A DNA stretch of 64,000 bases. Origin: Prevotellaceae bacterium (GTDB lineage: Bacteria; Bacteroidota; Bacteroidia; Bacteroidales; Bacteroidaceae). The DNA lies in the NCBI GenBank assembly GCA_028726625.1, contig JAQYPT010000015.1:41885-105884 (forward strand). Direction: 5' to 3'. A model generated the notes under the pieces. The model was not told where the DNA came from and did not search any database. It was given only the letters and a program-made list of their open reading frames with translations. Shown here in pieces: positions 9,213 through 16,853 of this stretch. Position numbers and translations under genes: made by a program. Within the stretch, counting starts at the first letter, position 1; every line of letters begins with the position of its first letter.

Positions 9213-10274
9213 CTATAATCCTCGTCCTCGCTTTTTCTTTCTGTTTGCTTGGTTTCTGAGTTTACGCTGCCACGCTGTTTCTGCATAGTCATAGCCATGC
9301 GTAGTTGGTGTAATCAAATCGCCCAACCCTTCCACCACTTCATCGGCTGCGCTGACGATGCTGTCTGCCACCGCACCAATGGAGTTCTGCACTTGTGGGG
9401 TGTCATTGTCTCGTGAGACATTGGAACGGCTTTTGGGTACAAGCTGATAACTTGTATCAGGTTGTTTGTTGTTTTCTGTCGGATCTTGTACTGTTTGGTG
9501 TGATTTCCTTGGTTCTTCCCTATTGGTTGCCTCAAAGTTCTTCTGCAAGGAACGGTAGCCGAATTCTCTGCCGATTTCGGATGCCTTGAAGGATTGTCCT
9601 GCGTATGAGAACCTCAAGCCATAAACCTTGCCCTGCTTATTCTTCATATGCTCTATGGTTATTCCGTTCTTGTTCAACTCATAGAGGAACATGGAATGCC
9701 CAGTGATGCCTGTTCCTTTGTACTTGTCAAGCAGAGCATAGCAGATTTGCTGTACCTGCTGTTTGGTTTGTTCTCTCGTTGGGGTGACATTTGGTTTTTG
9801 GTGTTTCCTTTCCGCCTTAACCTCCTTTGCAATAGTCAAGCCTTTCTCCCCACTGATGTCCTCTGCCACCCTCGCTGCCCTGTTGCTCACGAAGGTGGTA
9901 TCATAAACCTCTCCGTACAGGCTGATACGGTTGGCGATGATGTGAATGTGTCTGTTGTCGGTGTCCTTGTGCATTACCGCCACCCATTGGTGGTTGTCAA
10001 GTCCCATTCGCTTGGCAAACAGATGGGCTATCCGCATAAGTTCGGATACCGGCAGTTTTTTCTCGTCCTGCGGTGCGATACCTATTTCGATGCGGAGAAA
10101 CTTGTTCCTGCAACGGCTGTTGTAATCGTTGACCACTTTCATTTCCTCATAGACAGCCTTTGGTTCCCTGCTGCAAAGATTGTGGAAGGCAAGCCGACAG
10201 CCGAGCTTTCCCTCTCTGAAGATATAGTCCAAAGCCGTGCTGCCGTGCGCTATCGCCTTACATTTTCCTATCAT
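9213..10274 (-). CDS. Relaxase / mobilization nuclease (MobA/VirD2-like)
   Basis: 353-residue relaxase that would nick oriT and pilot the single strand during mobilization. The N-terminal domain opens MIGKCKAIAHG with a Tyr at residue 17, and carries the metal-binding histidine motif HKDTDNRHIH at 102-111. This is typical of relaxase/mobilization nucleases of Bacteroides mobilizable elements. The C-terminal third is poorly conserved, Ser/Thr/Gln-rich and ends in a basic tail (RKLRNQANRKKKRGRGL), plausible for DNA binding. The start overlaps the end of the upstream MobC-like gene by 17 bp, so the two are probably co-translated. Confidence 0.9.
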   Translation of the reverse strand: MIGKCKAIAHGSTALDYIFREGKLGCRLAFHNLCSREPKAVYEEMKVVNDYNSRCRNKFLRIEIGIAPQDEKKLPVSELMRIAHLFAKRMGLDNHQWVAVMHKDTDNRHIHIIANRISLYGEVYDTTFVSNRAARVAEDISGEKGLTIAKEVKAERKHQKPNVTPTREQTKQQVQQICYALLDKYKGTGITGHSMFLYELNKNGITIEHMKNKQGKVYGLRFSYAGQSFKASEIGREFGYRSLQKNFEATNREEPRKSHQTVQDPTENNKQPDTSYQLVPKSRSNVSRDNDTPQVQNSIGAVADSIVSAADEVVEGLGDLITPTTHGYDYAETAWQRKLRNQANRKKKRGRGL

Positions 10275-10689
10275 CTCTTGTCAGATTTAAGACCTTATAT
10301 ACCTCATCATCCACACGAAAATGCGGGTCGTAAAACCGCTTAAATGCTTCTTTGGCACATAAGGAAAGGTTCTTTGTGATGAGTACCCATCTTTCGTCCT
10401 TGACTTTGATGAGGTTGGAAACCTGCCCATAGAATCTTCCTGTATGCTGGAGGATGGCAATGGCTTCCCTCTCATTGTCGGTCATCTTGGGAACGGCTGT
10501 TATTTCTCCATTGAGGAGTATCTCACGGCAGTAGTCGGAGAACTTCCGCCCCGTGCTTTCCGCCCTTGACTTGATACGCTGCTTCTCCTCTAAGGTGCAT
10601 CTTACCTTGATGAACTCCGTTTTGTTCATCCGCTCATCTTCCTTATCCTGTTGCTGCCATCGGGCAGTTTTTCCCTTGTATCTTTTCAT
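10258..10689 (-). CDS. MobC-like relaxosome accessory protein
   Basis: 143-residue protein directly upstream of the relaxase and overlapping it. The N-terminus is strongly basic (MKRYKGKTARWQQQDK), followed by FIKVRCTLEEKQRIKSRAE and GRKFSDYCREILLNG. That is the ribbon-helix-helix-like pattern of MobC/MobA-type relaxosome proteins, which bind oriT and assist the relaxase. Its helical middle (LQHTGRFYGQVSNLIKV) is also typical. The first in-frame ATG is used; an internal ATG in DERMNKTEF gives a shorter form starting next to the conserved domain. Confidence 0.82.
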   Translation of the reverse strand: MKRYKGKTARWQQQDKEDERMNKTEFIKVRCTLEEKQRIKSRAESTGRKFSDYCREILLNGEITAVPKMTDNEREAIAILQHTGRFYGQVSNLIKVKDERWVLITKNLSLCAKEAFKRFYDPHFRVDDEVYKVLNLTRDDRKM

Positions 10690-10813
10690 ATAAGTTTCCT
10701 TGATAGTTTATCATTGTAGATGATTCATAGCTTATTAATTCCTGAATACTGACCGATGAGAACGGAGTGATTACGGTCTAATCTCCCCGACAGTCTGACG
10801 AGGGGAACAAGGG

Positions 10814-10833
10814 CAGTTTGTGGGTACAAACTG
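10814..10833. other. Inverted repeat in a candidate oriT region
   Basis: Between DUF3408 and the mobC-like gene lie about 400 bp without a gene. They contain a perfect 8-bp inverted repeat, CAGTTTGT (10814-10821) and ACAAACTG (10826-10833), with a 4-nt loop. Just before it is a CCCC...GGGG-flanked segment (about 10787-10805). Position directly upstream of the mobilization operon is where oriT normally lies in such elements. No nic site can be assigned from sequence alone. Confidence 0.4.
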
Positions 10834-10962
10834 ACGTCTTGCAATGCTACCTAACAGACCGTTTACGCACAAGGCGTTTTGTTGTCGAAAAGCGAATGCT
10901 CAGCATTCCGTATCTAACTGCGTTCGTGGTGTTCTCATCATTCAGAAGTCTGCTTAGTAAAA

Positions 10963-11020
10963 ATATGATGTCATATTTGCCCAAATATGACGTCTCATTT
11001 ATGAGAATATGACATCATAT
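10963..11020. repeat. Three 22-bp-spaced iterons (ATATGAnrTCnyAT)
   Basis: ATATGATGTCATAT (10963-10976), ATATGACGTCTCAT (10985-10998) and ATATGACATCATAT (11007-11020) recur with an exact 22-bp period, so all lie on one DNA face. Each is a near-palindrome centred on the GAnnTC core. They sit between the DUF3408 stop and the mob operon, so likely roles are operator sites for a mob-operon repressor, relaxosome accessory sites or an element replication origin. Confidence 0.6.
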
Positions 11021-11092
11021 TTTAATGCGATAGTAGGAATAGAGTGAGAAATAATTCTTTTGTAATTCCTCCCTTGTCCCTTTTCCTACGGT

Positions 11093-11551
11093 TTACAGTT
11101 TTCTCCATTTCTCTATGTCCTCCCCATACTCCTCCAAATGGAGGCGCACGATGTTCTCCACAAAACTTGAAAGGTTGCTGCACCTGTCGCCCAACCTGCG
11201 GACAATGAAGTCAGCATGCTCCTGCGTCTCCCTGCTCAGATAGACCGCCTTTCGGTTGCTCAGTTTTGTCGGAACAAGGTAGGCTTGCTTGTAGGCTTCG
11301 AGCGTCTCCTTTCTCATCTTGGCACTGATGCGCCTTTGAACGGCAGTGTTCTCAGTGTTCTGTGCAGGTTCTGAATGCGTAGTATTCTCTGTGTCCTGCT
11401 TGTTTGGGTCTTGAGTAAGTCTGACTCTCCTTGCCCGAAGTTCAGCAATGAGATGTTCAGACGAACCTTCAATTTGGTTGAGTCCTAAAGATTGCTTGGC
11501 GGAATGGATGGTATTCTCCATTCCCTCGTTACTGACTTTTTTCTTTTCCAT
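11093..11551 (-). CDS. DUF3408 domain protein
   Basis: 152-residue protein recognised as DUF3408, a family almost confined to conjugative and mobilizable elements of Bacteroidota, often near mobilization genes. The first 80 residues are polar and low in complexity (repeated ENTTH/NTENT). The conserved part is C-terminal: KMRKETLEAYKQAYLVP, then YLSRETQEHADFIVRRLG and SSFVENIVRLHLEEY, which looks like a ribbon-helix-helix DNA-binding fold. The role is unknown but probably in relaxosome or transfer-gene control. It lies upstream of, and in line with, the mobC-relaxase pair, separated by the iteron region. Confidence 0.8.
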   Translation of the reverse strand: MEKKKVSNEGMENTIHSAKQSLGLNQIEGSSEHLIAELRARRVRLTQDPNKQDTENTTHSEPAQNTENTAVQRRISAKMRKETLEAYKQAYLVPTKLSNRKAVYLSRETQEHADFIVRRLGDRCSNLSSFVENIVRLHLEEYGEDIEKWRKL

Positions 11552-12225
11552 TGTGATATGTTTAAATTGAATAATTCTTGCTTGAATGACAATAGCGTGT
11601 TTGAATGATAGTTGAATGATTATTGAAAGAAAATCTCTTTCCCGAAGTTTTTCCCTCCAAACTTTTTCATCTTTCTTCTTACTACATACTATTTTAAGTT
11701 AAGTAATTGATTTACAATATATTTTTCTAATACCAAGTCATACTACCAACCTACTGCATTTGGCTACTGCAATAACTTGGCAAAGGACAAGGGAGAATCT
11801 TCCTTACCTTATATACATAGATGGGACTGCCGCCCTCACGCCGACTGTTGACGATGTATTTATTTGCCTTTATCTGCATTCTTCTTCATTATATGCTTGG
11901 TTTGGTTTCCAAGAGTGAAGTTATCAAGAGAACAGGAAAGTTCCAAGCATTCGGAGAGTGCTTGCATAATGTTGCACACGTTGGCTATGGATTTCTCACG
12001 GATTTCTGACAGAAGACTGTCGGAAAGCATGGATTTAAGCCCCAACCAAGAGGACAAGTGCGTAAAGGATGCAAGAAAGGCAGGTGCTTATTTGCTCCGT
12101 TCTGCATCGTATTGCATCAGCTAAAGCGGATATGATAAAATGGAGAAAAGAGACAAAAAAAGAGAGCTAAAATTAAAACCGCCTTTCCTTGTTTTTCCCG
12201 ATATTTCCCTACTGTTCCCTCGTGC
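11552..12225. other. Gene-poor stretch inside the mobile element
   Basis: About 670 bp between DUF3408 and the divergent HTH operon. The part from 11552 to 11760 is strongly AT-rich. A 65-codon minus-strand ORF at 11860-12057 (with IANVCNIMQALSECLEL) has a plausible helix pattern, but I do not recognise a family and cannot support it as a gene. In related elements a primase or VirE-type protein often sits in this neighbourhood; none is seen here. Confidence 0.35.
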
Positions 12226-12256
12226 TTTGAAGTATGACAAACACTCCCTACTTTTG
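12226..12256 (+). promoter_or_regulatory. Promoter of the HTH gene pair
   Basis: TTTG (12226-12229), 19 nt, TACTTTTG (12249-12256): a full match to the Bacteroidetes consensus. Transcription would start near 12263, giving a leader of about 80 nt before the first HTH gene. Confidence 0.65.
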
Positions 12257-12342
12257 CAGGCAGAAACGTGCGGTGAAACGCAAGACGGACAAAGGTTTTA
12301 TTAAACCAATAAGACAGAAATATAAACAACAATAATAAAACT

Positions 12343-12645
12343 ATGGGATATTTTATCATTACGGATTCAAACTGGGCAAAGCTGAGGAACGAGATACTCT
12401 GTCTTGCCGAGACCTGCCGCAAGGCATTCGGGGAACAGAGCAGGCACACCGATTGGCTGCACAACGGTGATGTGTGCCAGCTGCTCAACATCAGCAAGCG
12501 CACCTTGCAGCACTACCGTGATACGGGCGTGTTGCCCTTTGCCCAAATCGGGCATAAGTGCTACTACAAGCGTGAGGACGTGGAACAGTTGCTCCAAACA
12601 AAAACGGAGAAAGCTGAAACGGGAAAAACTAAAATCAACAAATAG
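12343..12645 (+). CDS. Excisionase-like helix-turn-helix protein 1
   Basis: 100-residue protein with a MerR/excisionase-type winged HTH at about residues 42-85: NGDVCQLLNISKRTLQHYR, then DTGVLPFAQIGHKCYYKREDVEQLL. This HTH_17 pattern is found in recombination directionality factors and small regulators of Bacteroidales conjugative and mobilizable elements. The N-terminal 40 residues form a short helical segment also seen in the second HTH protein. The tail is lysine-rich. It is the first gene of a two-gene operon with its own promoter and likely helps control excision or transcription of the element. Confidence 0.8.
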   Translation: MGYFIITDSNWAKLRNEILCLAETCRKAFGEQSRHTDWLHNGDVCQLLNISKRTLQHYRDTGVLPFAQIGHKCYYKREDVEQLLQTKTEKAETGKTKINK

Positions 12646-12656
12646 ACACGAAGATT

Positions 12657-12968
12657 ATGGAACAGGTAAGAGATTTGAATATGGAGGCTGACGATATGCA
12701 GGTGGTGCTGTCCGCTATCAGCGGAGTAAGCAAGAGGATTAAGGAAGTGGCACAGACACACAAACCACTGTTTGGCGGTGAGCATTTCCTCACGGGCAAG
12801 GAGATATGCGAGCGGCTGTACATCAGCCCCCGCACCTTGCAGGACTATCGGGACAGAAGGATTATTCCCTACACGCAGTTTGCCGGGAAGATACTCTACA
12901 AGGCTTCGGACTTGGAGAGGGTGTTGGGTGAAAACTATAAAAGCCCTCATGCGAAGAATGAAGCATAA
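12657..12968 (+). CDS. Excisionase-like helix-turn-helix protein 2
   Basis: 103-residue paralogue of the preceding gene, starting 11 bp after its stop. The HTH reads TGKEICERLYISPRTLQDYR, followed by DRRIIPYTQFAGKILYKASDLERVL. The N-terminal helix (MEQVRDLNMEADDMQVVLSAI) differs from protein 1. Such tandem HTH genes are usual in Bacteroidales elements with two integrases, and act as excision factors or transcriptional controllers. Which of the two is the excisionase cannot be told from sequence. Confidence 0.8.
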   Translation: MEQVRDLNMEADDMQVVLSAISGVSKRIKEVAQTHKPLFGGEHFLTGKEICERLYISPRTLQDYRDRRIIPYTQFAGKILYKASDLERVLGENYKSPHAKNEA

Positions 12969-13190
12969 CCCCCAATCGGTCATTTGCGTCATTGACTGAT
13001 TTTGTCCGATTGTCGAGCAGATGACGGCAAGCGGACTAAAGCGGTAAGGAAGCATGACGGTAAAAACAAAGCCAAGTAATTGCGCCAAATGAACGATTGG
13101 GATAATGGAAATTCACGAGTTTGTCTTCCCCTTATTCATCCGAACGGCAGATGCCATTTCAGGAGATGGTGTATGCCGTTTCCATTGCAG

Positions 13191-13236
13191 TAAAAAAACA
13201 ACGGCGCAAGCCCTGTTTCCCAACAGGCCTTGCGCC
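13191..13236 (-). terminator. Rho-independent terminator of the HU gene
   Basis: A 14-bp stem with one mismatch is formed by 13203-13216 (GGCGCAAGCCCTGT) and 13223-13236 (ACAGGCCTTGCGCC). On the minus strand it is followed by GTTGTTTTTTTA. It lies 30 bp past the HU stop, in the right orientation, and marks the edge of the GC-rich cassette. Confidence 0.8.
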
Positions 13237-13267
13237 ACAAATTAAAGAGTTATATAAAATCACGCGG

Positions 13268-13747
13268 TTACGGGAGTGGATTCTCGCCACCGCCCGGAGG
13301 CGTTCCTGAGCCGTCGGGCTCGACCTTGCCTTTCCATTCCTCCCACTCGATGTCCATGTCGGAGAGTCCGCGCACGGCACGGCGGCCGCCGCCTGCGGCT
13401 CGTGTGCCACCTCCGCGGTAGCGGGTCTCGGGGATGAAGCGCACGCGCACGCCGTTGATGAGGGCGGCGGTCACTTCCTCCTCGGTGGCGACGCCGTTGC
13501 GCTCGGCCTGTGCCGTGAAGTAGAACGAGCCGATGCCGTCGAGCTTCACCGAGCGGCCCTGCGCCATGTAGTCGCCCATCACGCCGCCGAGGGCGGTGAG
13601 CACGGCGCGCACGTCGGCGGGGCTGACGGTCGACTCGGCGGCCACGCGCCTGGCCACCTGCTCCGTCGTGACGGCGGAGCCCACGAGAACGGACTTGGGA
13701 TACCACTTGCCGTTCACCTTCATTTTCACTTTCTTGTAAAAAGCCAT
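13268..13747 (-). CDS. HU-family DNA-binding protein with Gly-rich tail (HU-HIG type)
   Basis: 159-residue protein. The first ~120 residues form an HU/IHF-like domain as seen in Bacteroidetes (MAFYKKVKMKVNGKWYPKSV, then VARRVAAESTVSPADVRAVL, and LDGIGSFYFT), followed by the strand-rich RVRFIPETRYRGGG. The C-terminal part is Gly/Arg- then Pro/Gly-rich (RAAGGGRRAVRG, PDGSGTPPGGGENPLP), matching the HU-HIG subgroup (HU fused to a Gly-rich motif). It would bind DNA without strong sequence preference. It lies 228 bp downstream of the fimbrillin gene on the same strand, with tandem 22-bp repeats in the gap. Codon use is as GC-rich as the fimbrillin gene. Confidence 0.85.
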   Translation of the reverse strand: MAFYKKVKMKVNGKWYPKSVLVGSAVTTEQVARRVAAESTVSPADVRAVLTALGGVMGDYMAQGRSVKLDGIGSFYFTAQAERNGVATEEEVTAALINGVRVRFIPETRYRGGGTRAAGGGRRAVRGLSDMDIEWEEWKGKVEPDGSGTPPGGGENPLP

Positions 13748-13790
13748 AGTCTTGTTTGCCTGATGTCACGGAGGCGGCCTGGAGGCCTTG

Positions 13791-13856
13791 CTGACGGGTG
13801 TCGGACCTGTGCCTGACGGGTGTCGGACCTGTCATTGGCCGTTGTCGGACTTGTCA
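13791..13856. repeat. 22-bp tandem repeat, three units, upstream of the HU gene
   Basis: CTGACGGGTGTCGGACCTGT occurs at 13791-13810 and 13813-13832, with a degenerate third copy (core GTTGTCGGACTTGT) at 13835-13856, giving an exact 22-bp period. It lies 44-110 bp before the HU start codon, in the promoter/leader position. It could be an operator array, possibly for HU itself, but this is inference. Confidence 0.7.
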
Positions 13857-13975
13857 CCGGCATGGCGAGCCGCCCTTCGCGACGGGTTAGTAAAATATAT
13901 GTATCAATGCGTTATGCCTGCAAGGCCTTCTGCCGTTTTGCCGGGCGGAGACGGCTCCGCCCGGCTGTCACTTCA

Positions 13976-16819
13976 TCACTTGTCGGCCACGGGGCGCACG
14001 TTAAGCCCATCAGCCATAAAATGATAACCTCTCGAATGAAAGCCTCCATAGTAAAATGTGAAGCAAGTAGCATGGGTCATGTCCATCGCGCAGGCTGACC
14101 AATAATATCCAATTTGGCCAGCTGATAAAGTTTCATAACCCTGATGGTTATAATAACCCATACCGATAAAAGTTACGGTAGCGTCGGGATTGGTGATCTT
14201 GTTGTTCAATATCCAGCGGAAGTTGTAGGGGATATAGTCGAAAGATTCGGACATGGGCATGTAGTTGCTTACCAAATAGTCGTAGGCCGTGCTCCACACA
14301 CCACTGCCATTGACTTCCTCCGCTGTTGCGCCAGTACCCAGGTCGTCTACATTTCCCTTATTATTGCTAAAGCCGGTGGTGGCGTTTGGGGCAGGCATCT
14401 TGAAGCCGGCGGGGCAGGGGTCGTAGACGGTCTTGACGACGGGCTCGTCGTTGAAGGCATCCATATGGACACCAAGATTGAGTTTATTGATGTGGTCCAT
14501 CGACCAGAGGTTGACGCAGAGAGTGTCAGCATAAACCAAATCACTTTTGCCATAAATATTTTCATTTCTAAAGTACGTCCCGGGATGCTGGATATACTCC
14601 TGGGGGGGGAGACCATTGGTGGAAAACTCCTTCATGGTGAAGGAGCCGTCACTCACCGACTTGACACCCGGCATGGCGTCCTTGCGCCCGAACTGGTAGA
14701 ATGTGGAGGATACCTCCTGTATGGCGCCGGGATTCTGCCTGATGTCGATGTATGCGGACTGCGGCGCGCCGGCAATGGTCTGCTCCACCCTGACACGGGC
14801 AACGCGGGGCTTGACGGAGGCAGAGCCCAGCCATCGGCGATAGGCGAAGCCGAGGGTCTGCTTGGTGAAGTCGTAGGTGTGGCCCTGATAGTTCGTGCAG
14901 GGAATGGTGGTGAGCACGTCGTCATGGTCGAACCACAGGTGCCATGACCACATGACGGTGCCCGAGGCGTTCTTGACGGCGATGACGGCGTTGCCGTTCC
15001 TGATCTTGTCGGCAGGAACGTGGAAGTTGAGACAGGAGCTGGCTCCATTGACGGTCACGGACAGGTTGTCCACGATGCCGCTCTGGTCGGTCCACACGAT
15101 GCTGGCCTGCGTGGCAGGGTTGTCCTTGTTCTGCACGTTGATGTAGGCAGAGCTGATGTCTTTGCCGGCGTGGTCCTTGAATCTCCTGAGAACGCCGGGC
15201 TGGGTGTTGGAGGTCATGTAGGCGTGGCTGTTGACCTGCCCGGCGGTGACGGCGTTGCCGTAGACCAGCGGGATGCTGTAGTAGCCCGGGGCTGAGACGA
15301 GGTAGCTGTTGGCGGTGTTGCGCGGCGTGGTCCTGCCCTTGAAGTCGTGCAGGGAGAGGTCGTAGGGCGCGCCTGCGGAGCCTCTCTGCGCGGCTTCCTG
15401 CAACACCTTGTTGTAAAGTGCCAGGCTGTCGACGAAGTTCTGGGCGATGGTGCTGGTGCCGCTCAGGGCCACCGTGCCGCCTTCGCCGCTCTCCATCGAC
15501 AGGGCGGTGAGCCATTTGGGCTTGGTTGTGGTCTCCTTTCCGAATGTTTTGCCGTCGTCGGTGCTTTCCTGATAGCCCACGACCTTCCATGCCACGGGCT
15601 GCTGCGTGCCGGTGGCGGGATCGCGGCGGTAGCTCTGCACGGTGTAGGCTCCGGTCGCGGTGGCATCGTAGTATGCGGCGGCGGGACTGGTCGTTGTCAG
15701 CACGTATTCCCATGTGGAGTTGTTCTCGGAGAGGGCGTAGGTCTTGGTGGTTCCGGGCTTCCACGTGCCGGCGAGGCTGGCGGTGATGTCCGTGCCGTCG
15801 GAGAACTCCACGTAGACGCTCACGCCCTGAAGGGGCTGGGGTATCATGTAGAAGGTGTAGTTGTCGCCGTTGTTGCCCATGATGACTTGGTTCACGGCCT
15901 TCGAGGTGCTCACGCTGAGCCCCGAGAGGGTGAAGGTCTGCGGTGCCTGCAGGTTGTCCCACCGGGCGCCGTCTCCGCCGGCTTCGGCGGAAAGCGTGTA
16001 GCGTCCCCTGCTCATGGCGTTGCGTATCTCGACCTTGGTGATGGTCTTGTTCCACGACAGGTTCTGGCCCACCTTGAATCGCACGGCGGTGAGGGCGTGG
16101 CGGAAGGCGAGGTTGGCCGTGGGGGCTACATACTGCGTGGCGTAGTGCACGAGGCCCGAGCAGGCGGTCATGAGGTCCTTCTGCTTCTTCACGTCCGTCT
16201 CCGCCTCGAAGTCGACGTAGGGTGTGCCGCCATGGCTTTCGGGCGAGAGGACCAGCTTGGCATAGCCGTCCGTCACCTGCGGACTGACGGCGAAGAAGCG
16301 GGCGAAGGGCTGGTCGAACGCCCAGAGCACGGGCTGCGCGAGCGTGCCGTCGGGCTTGGTCTCGCGGTTGTAGAACCATGGGGTTGTACCGATGGTGGCG
16401 GCGGTGGCGCCGCGGTAGGCGGTGGTCGAGAAGTTGCCCAGTGTGGCGGTGGTGGTGATGTTGGCACGGGTCGGCGCGCCGGCCGGCCTTACGGGGTTAG
16501 TGCCGGCCACGGTGGTCTCGATGAGGCAGGCGTTGCCGTCACCGCCCTGCACGGGGAGCTTCTGCACGGTGAGGTCCTCGGGCGTGAGGTCCTGCTGGGC
16601 GAGGCTTTCGGCGAAGGCGGCACGGGTCGGCGCGCCGGCCGGCTGCCGCGCATCATACTGCGCGTCGCTCACATTGAAACTTACGGCTGTGCCGCGGTCG
16701 CCCTTAGTGTCTGAGGCGATGTCGTCGTCGGCACACGAGGCCAGCGACAGCCCGACGATGCAGGCTAAGGAAAGGAGCGTCGGCCGGACGCTCTTTCCGG
16801 GGAAAAATCTGATGTCCAT
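13976..16819 (-). CDS. Fimbrillin-family (Mfa-like) lipoprotein with C-terminal FISUMP/lectin-like domain
   Basis: 947-residue surface lipoprotein from the ATG at 16819; the frame is open to 16894 but only this start gives a proper signal peptide. Lipobox is LSLASC. Residues after it carry two copies of a PAGAPTRA motif, reminiscent of Arg-processing sites in fimbrillins. The middle has fimbrillin features: LAFRHALTAVRFKVG, VEIRNAMSRGRYTLS and YTFYMIPQPLQGVSVYVEF. The last ~170 residues (YDPCPAGFKMPAP, GYYWSACAMD, LNVRPVADK) resemble FISUMP/DUF1566-type C-type-lectin-like folds. Likely a cell-surface adhesin or pilus-tip component. The gene is markedly GC-rich except for AT-richer patches in the C-terminal domain. 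It follows the small peptide gene by 34 bp. Confidence 0.75.
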   Translation of the reverse strand: MDIRFFPGKSVRPTLLSLACIVGLSLASCADDDIASDTKGDRGTAVSFNVSDAQYDARQPAGAPTRAAFAESLAQQDLTPEDLTVQKLPVQGGDGNACLIETTVAGTNPVRPAGAPTRANITTTATLGNFSTTAYRGATAATIGTTPWFYNRETKPDGTLAQPVLWAFDQPFARFFAVSPQVTDGYAKLVLSPESHGGTPYVDFEAETDVKKQKDLMTACSGLVHYATQYVAPTANLAFRHALTAVRFKVGQNLSWNKTITKVEIRNAMSRGRYTLSAEAGGDGARWDNLQAPQTFTLSGLSVSTSKAVNQVIMGNNGDNYTFYMIPQPLQGVSVYVEFSDGTDITASLAGTWKPGTTKTYALSENNSTWEYVLTTTSPAAAYYDATATGAYTVQSYRRDPATGTQQPVAWKVVGYQESTDDGKTFGKETTTKPKWLTALSMESGEGGTVALSGTSTIAQNFVDSLALYNKVLQEAAQRGSAGAPYDLSLHDFKGRTTPRNTANSYLVSAPGYYSIPLVYGNAVTAGQVNSHAYMTSNTQPGVLRRFKDHAGKDISSAYINVQNKDNPATQASIVWTDQSGIVDNLSVTVNGASSCLNFHVPADKIRNGNAVIAVKNASGTVMWSWHLWFDHDDVLTTIPCTNYQGHTYDFTKQTLGFAYRRWLGSASVKPRVARVRVEQTIAGAPQSAYIDIRQNPGAIQEVSSTFYQFGRKDAMPGVKSVSDGSFTMKEFSTNGLPPQEYIQHPGTYFRNENIYGKSDLVYADTLCVNLWSMDHINKLNLGVHMDAFNDEPVVKTVYDPCPAGFKMPAPNATTGFSNNKGNVDDLGTGATAEEVNGSGVWSTAYDYLVSNYMPMSESFDYIPYNFRWILNNKITNPDATVTFIGMGYYNHQGYETLSAGQIGYYWSACAMDMTHATCFTFYYGGFHSRGYHFMADGLNVRPVADK

Positions 16820-16853
16820 TCTTTTTCGTTTTAACTTGTTTTCCACTCGTTTT

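Noticed and set aside
8933..9298. 121-codon minus-strand ORF overlapping the relaxase end
   Set aside because: Irregular composition, overlaps the relaxase C-terminus by 86 bp and shows no family features.
13260..13835. 191-codon frame overlapping the HU gene
   Set aside because: Almost entirely Arg/His/Pro with no domain; the HU-HIG frame in the same place has clear homology features and a terminator.
14922..16379. 485-codon minus-strand open frame inside the fimbrillin gene
   Set aside because: Shadow frame created by high GC: very rich in Arg, His, Gln and Pro, no signal peptide or domain, while the overlapping fimbrillin frame has a lipobox and family motifs.
15347..16714. 455-codon plus-strand open frame opposite the fimbrillin gene
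   Set aside because: Gly/Val/His-rich antisense shadow of the GC-rich gene with no recognisable domain; long antisense frames are expected at such composition.
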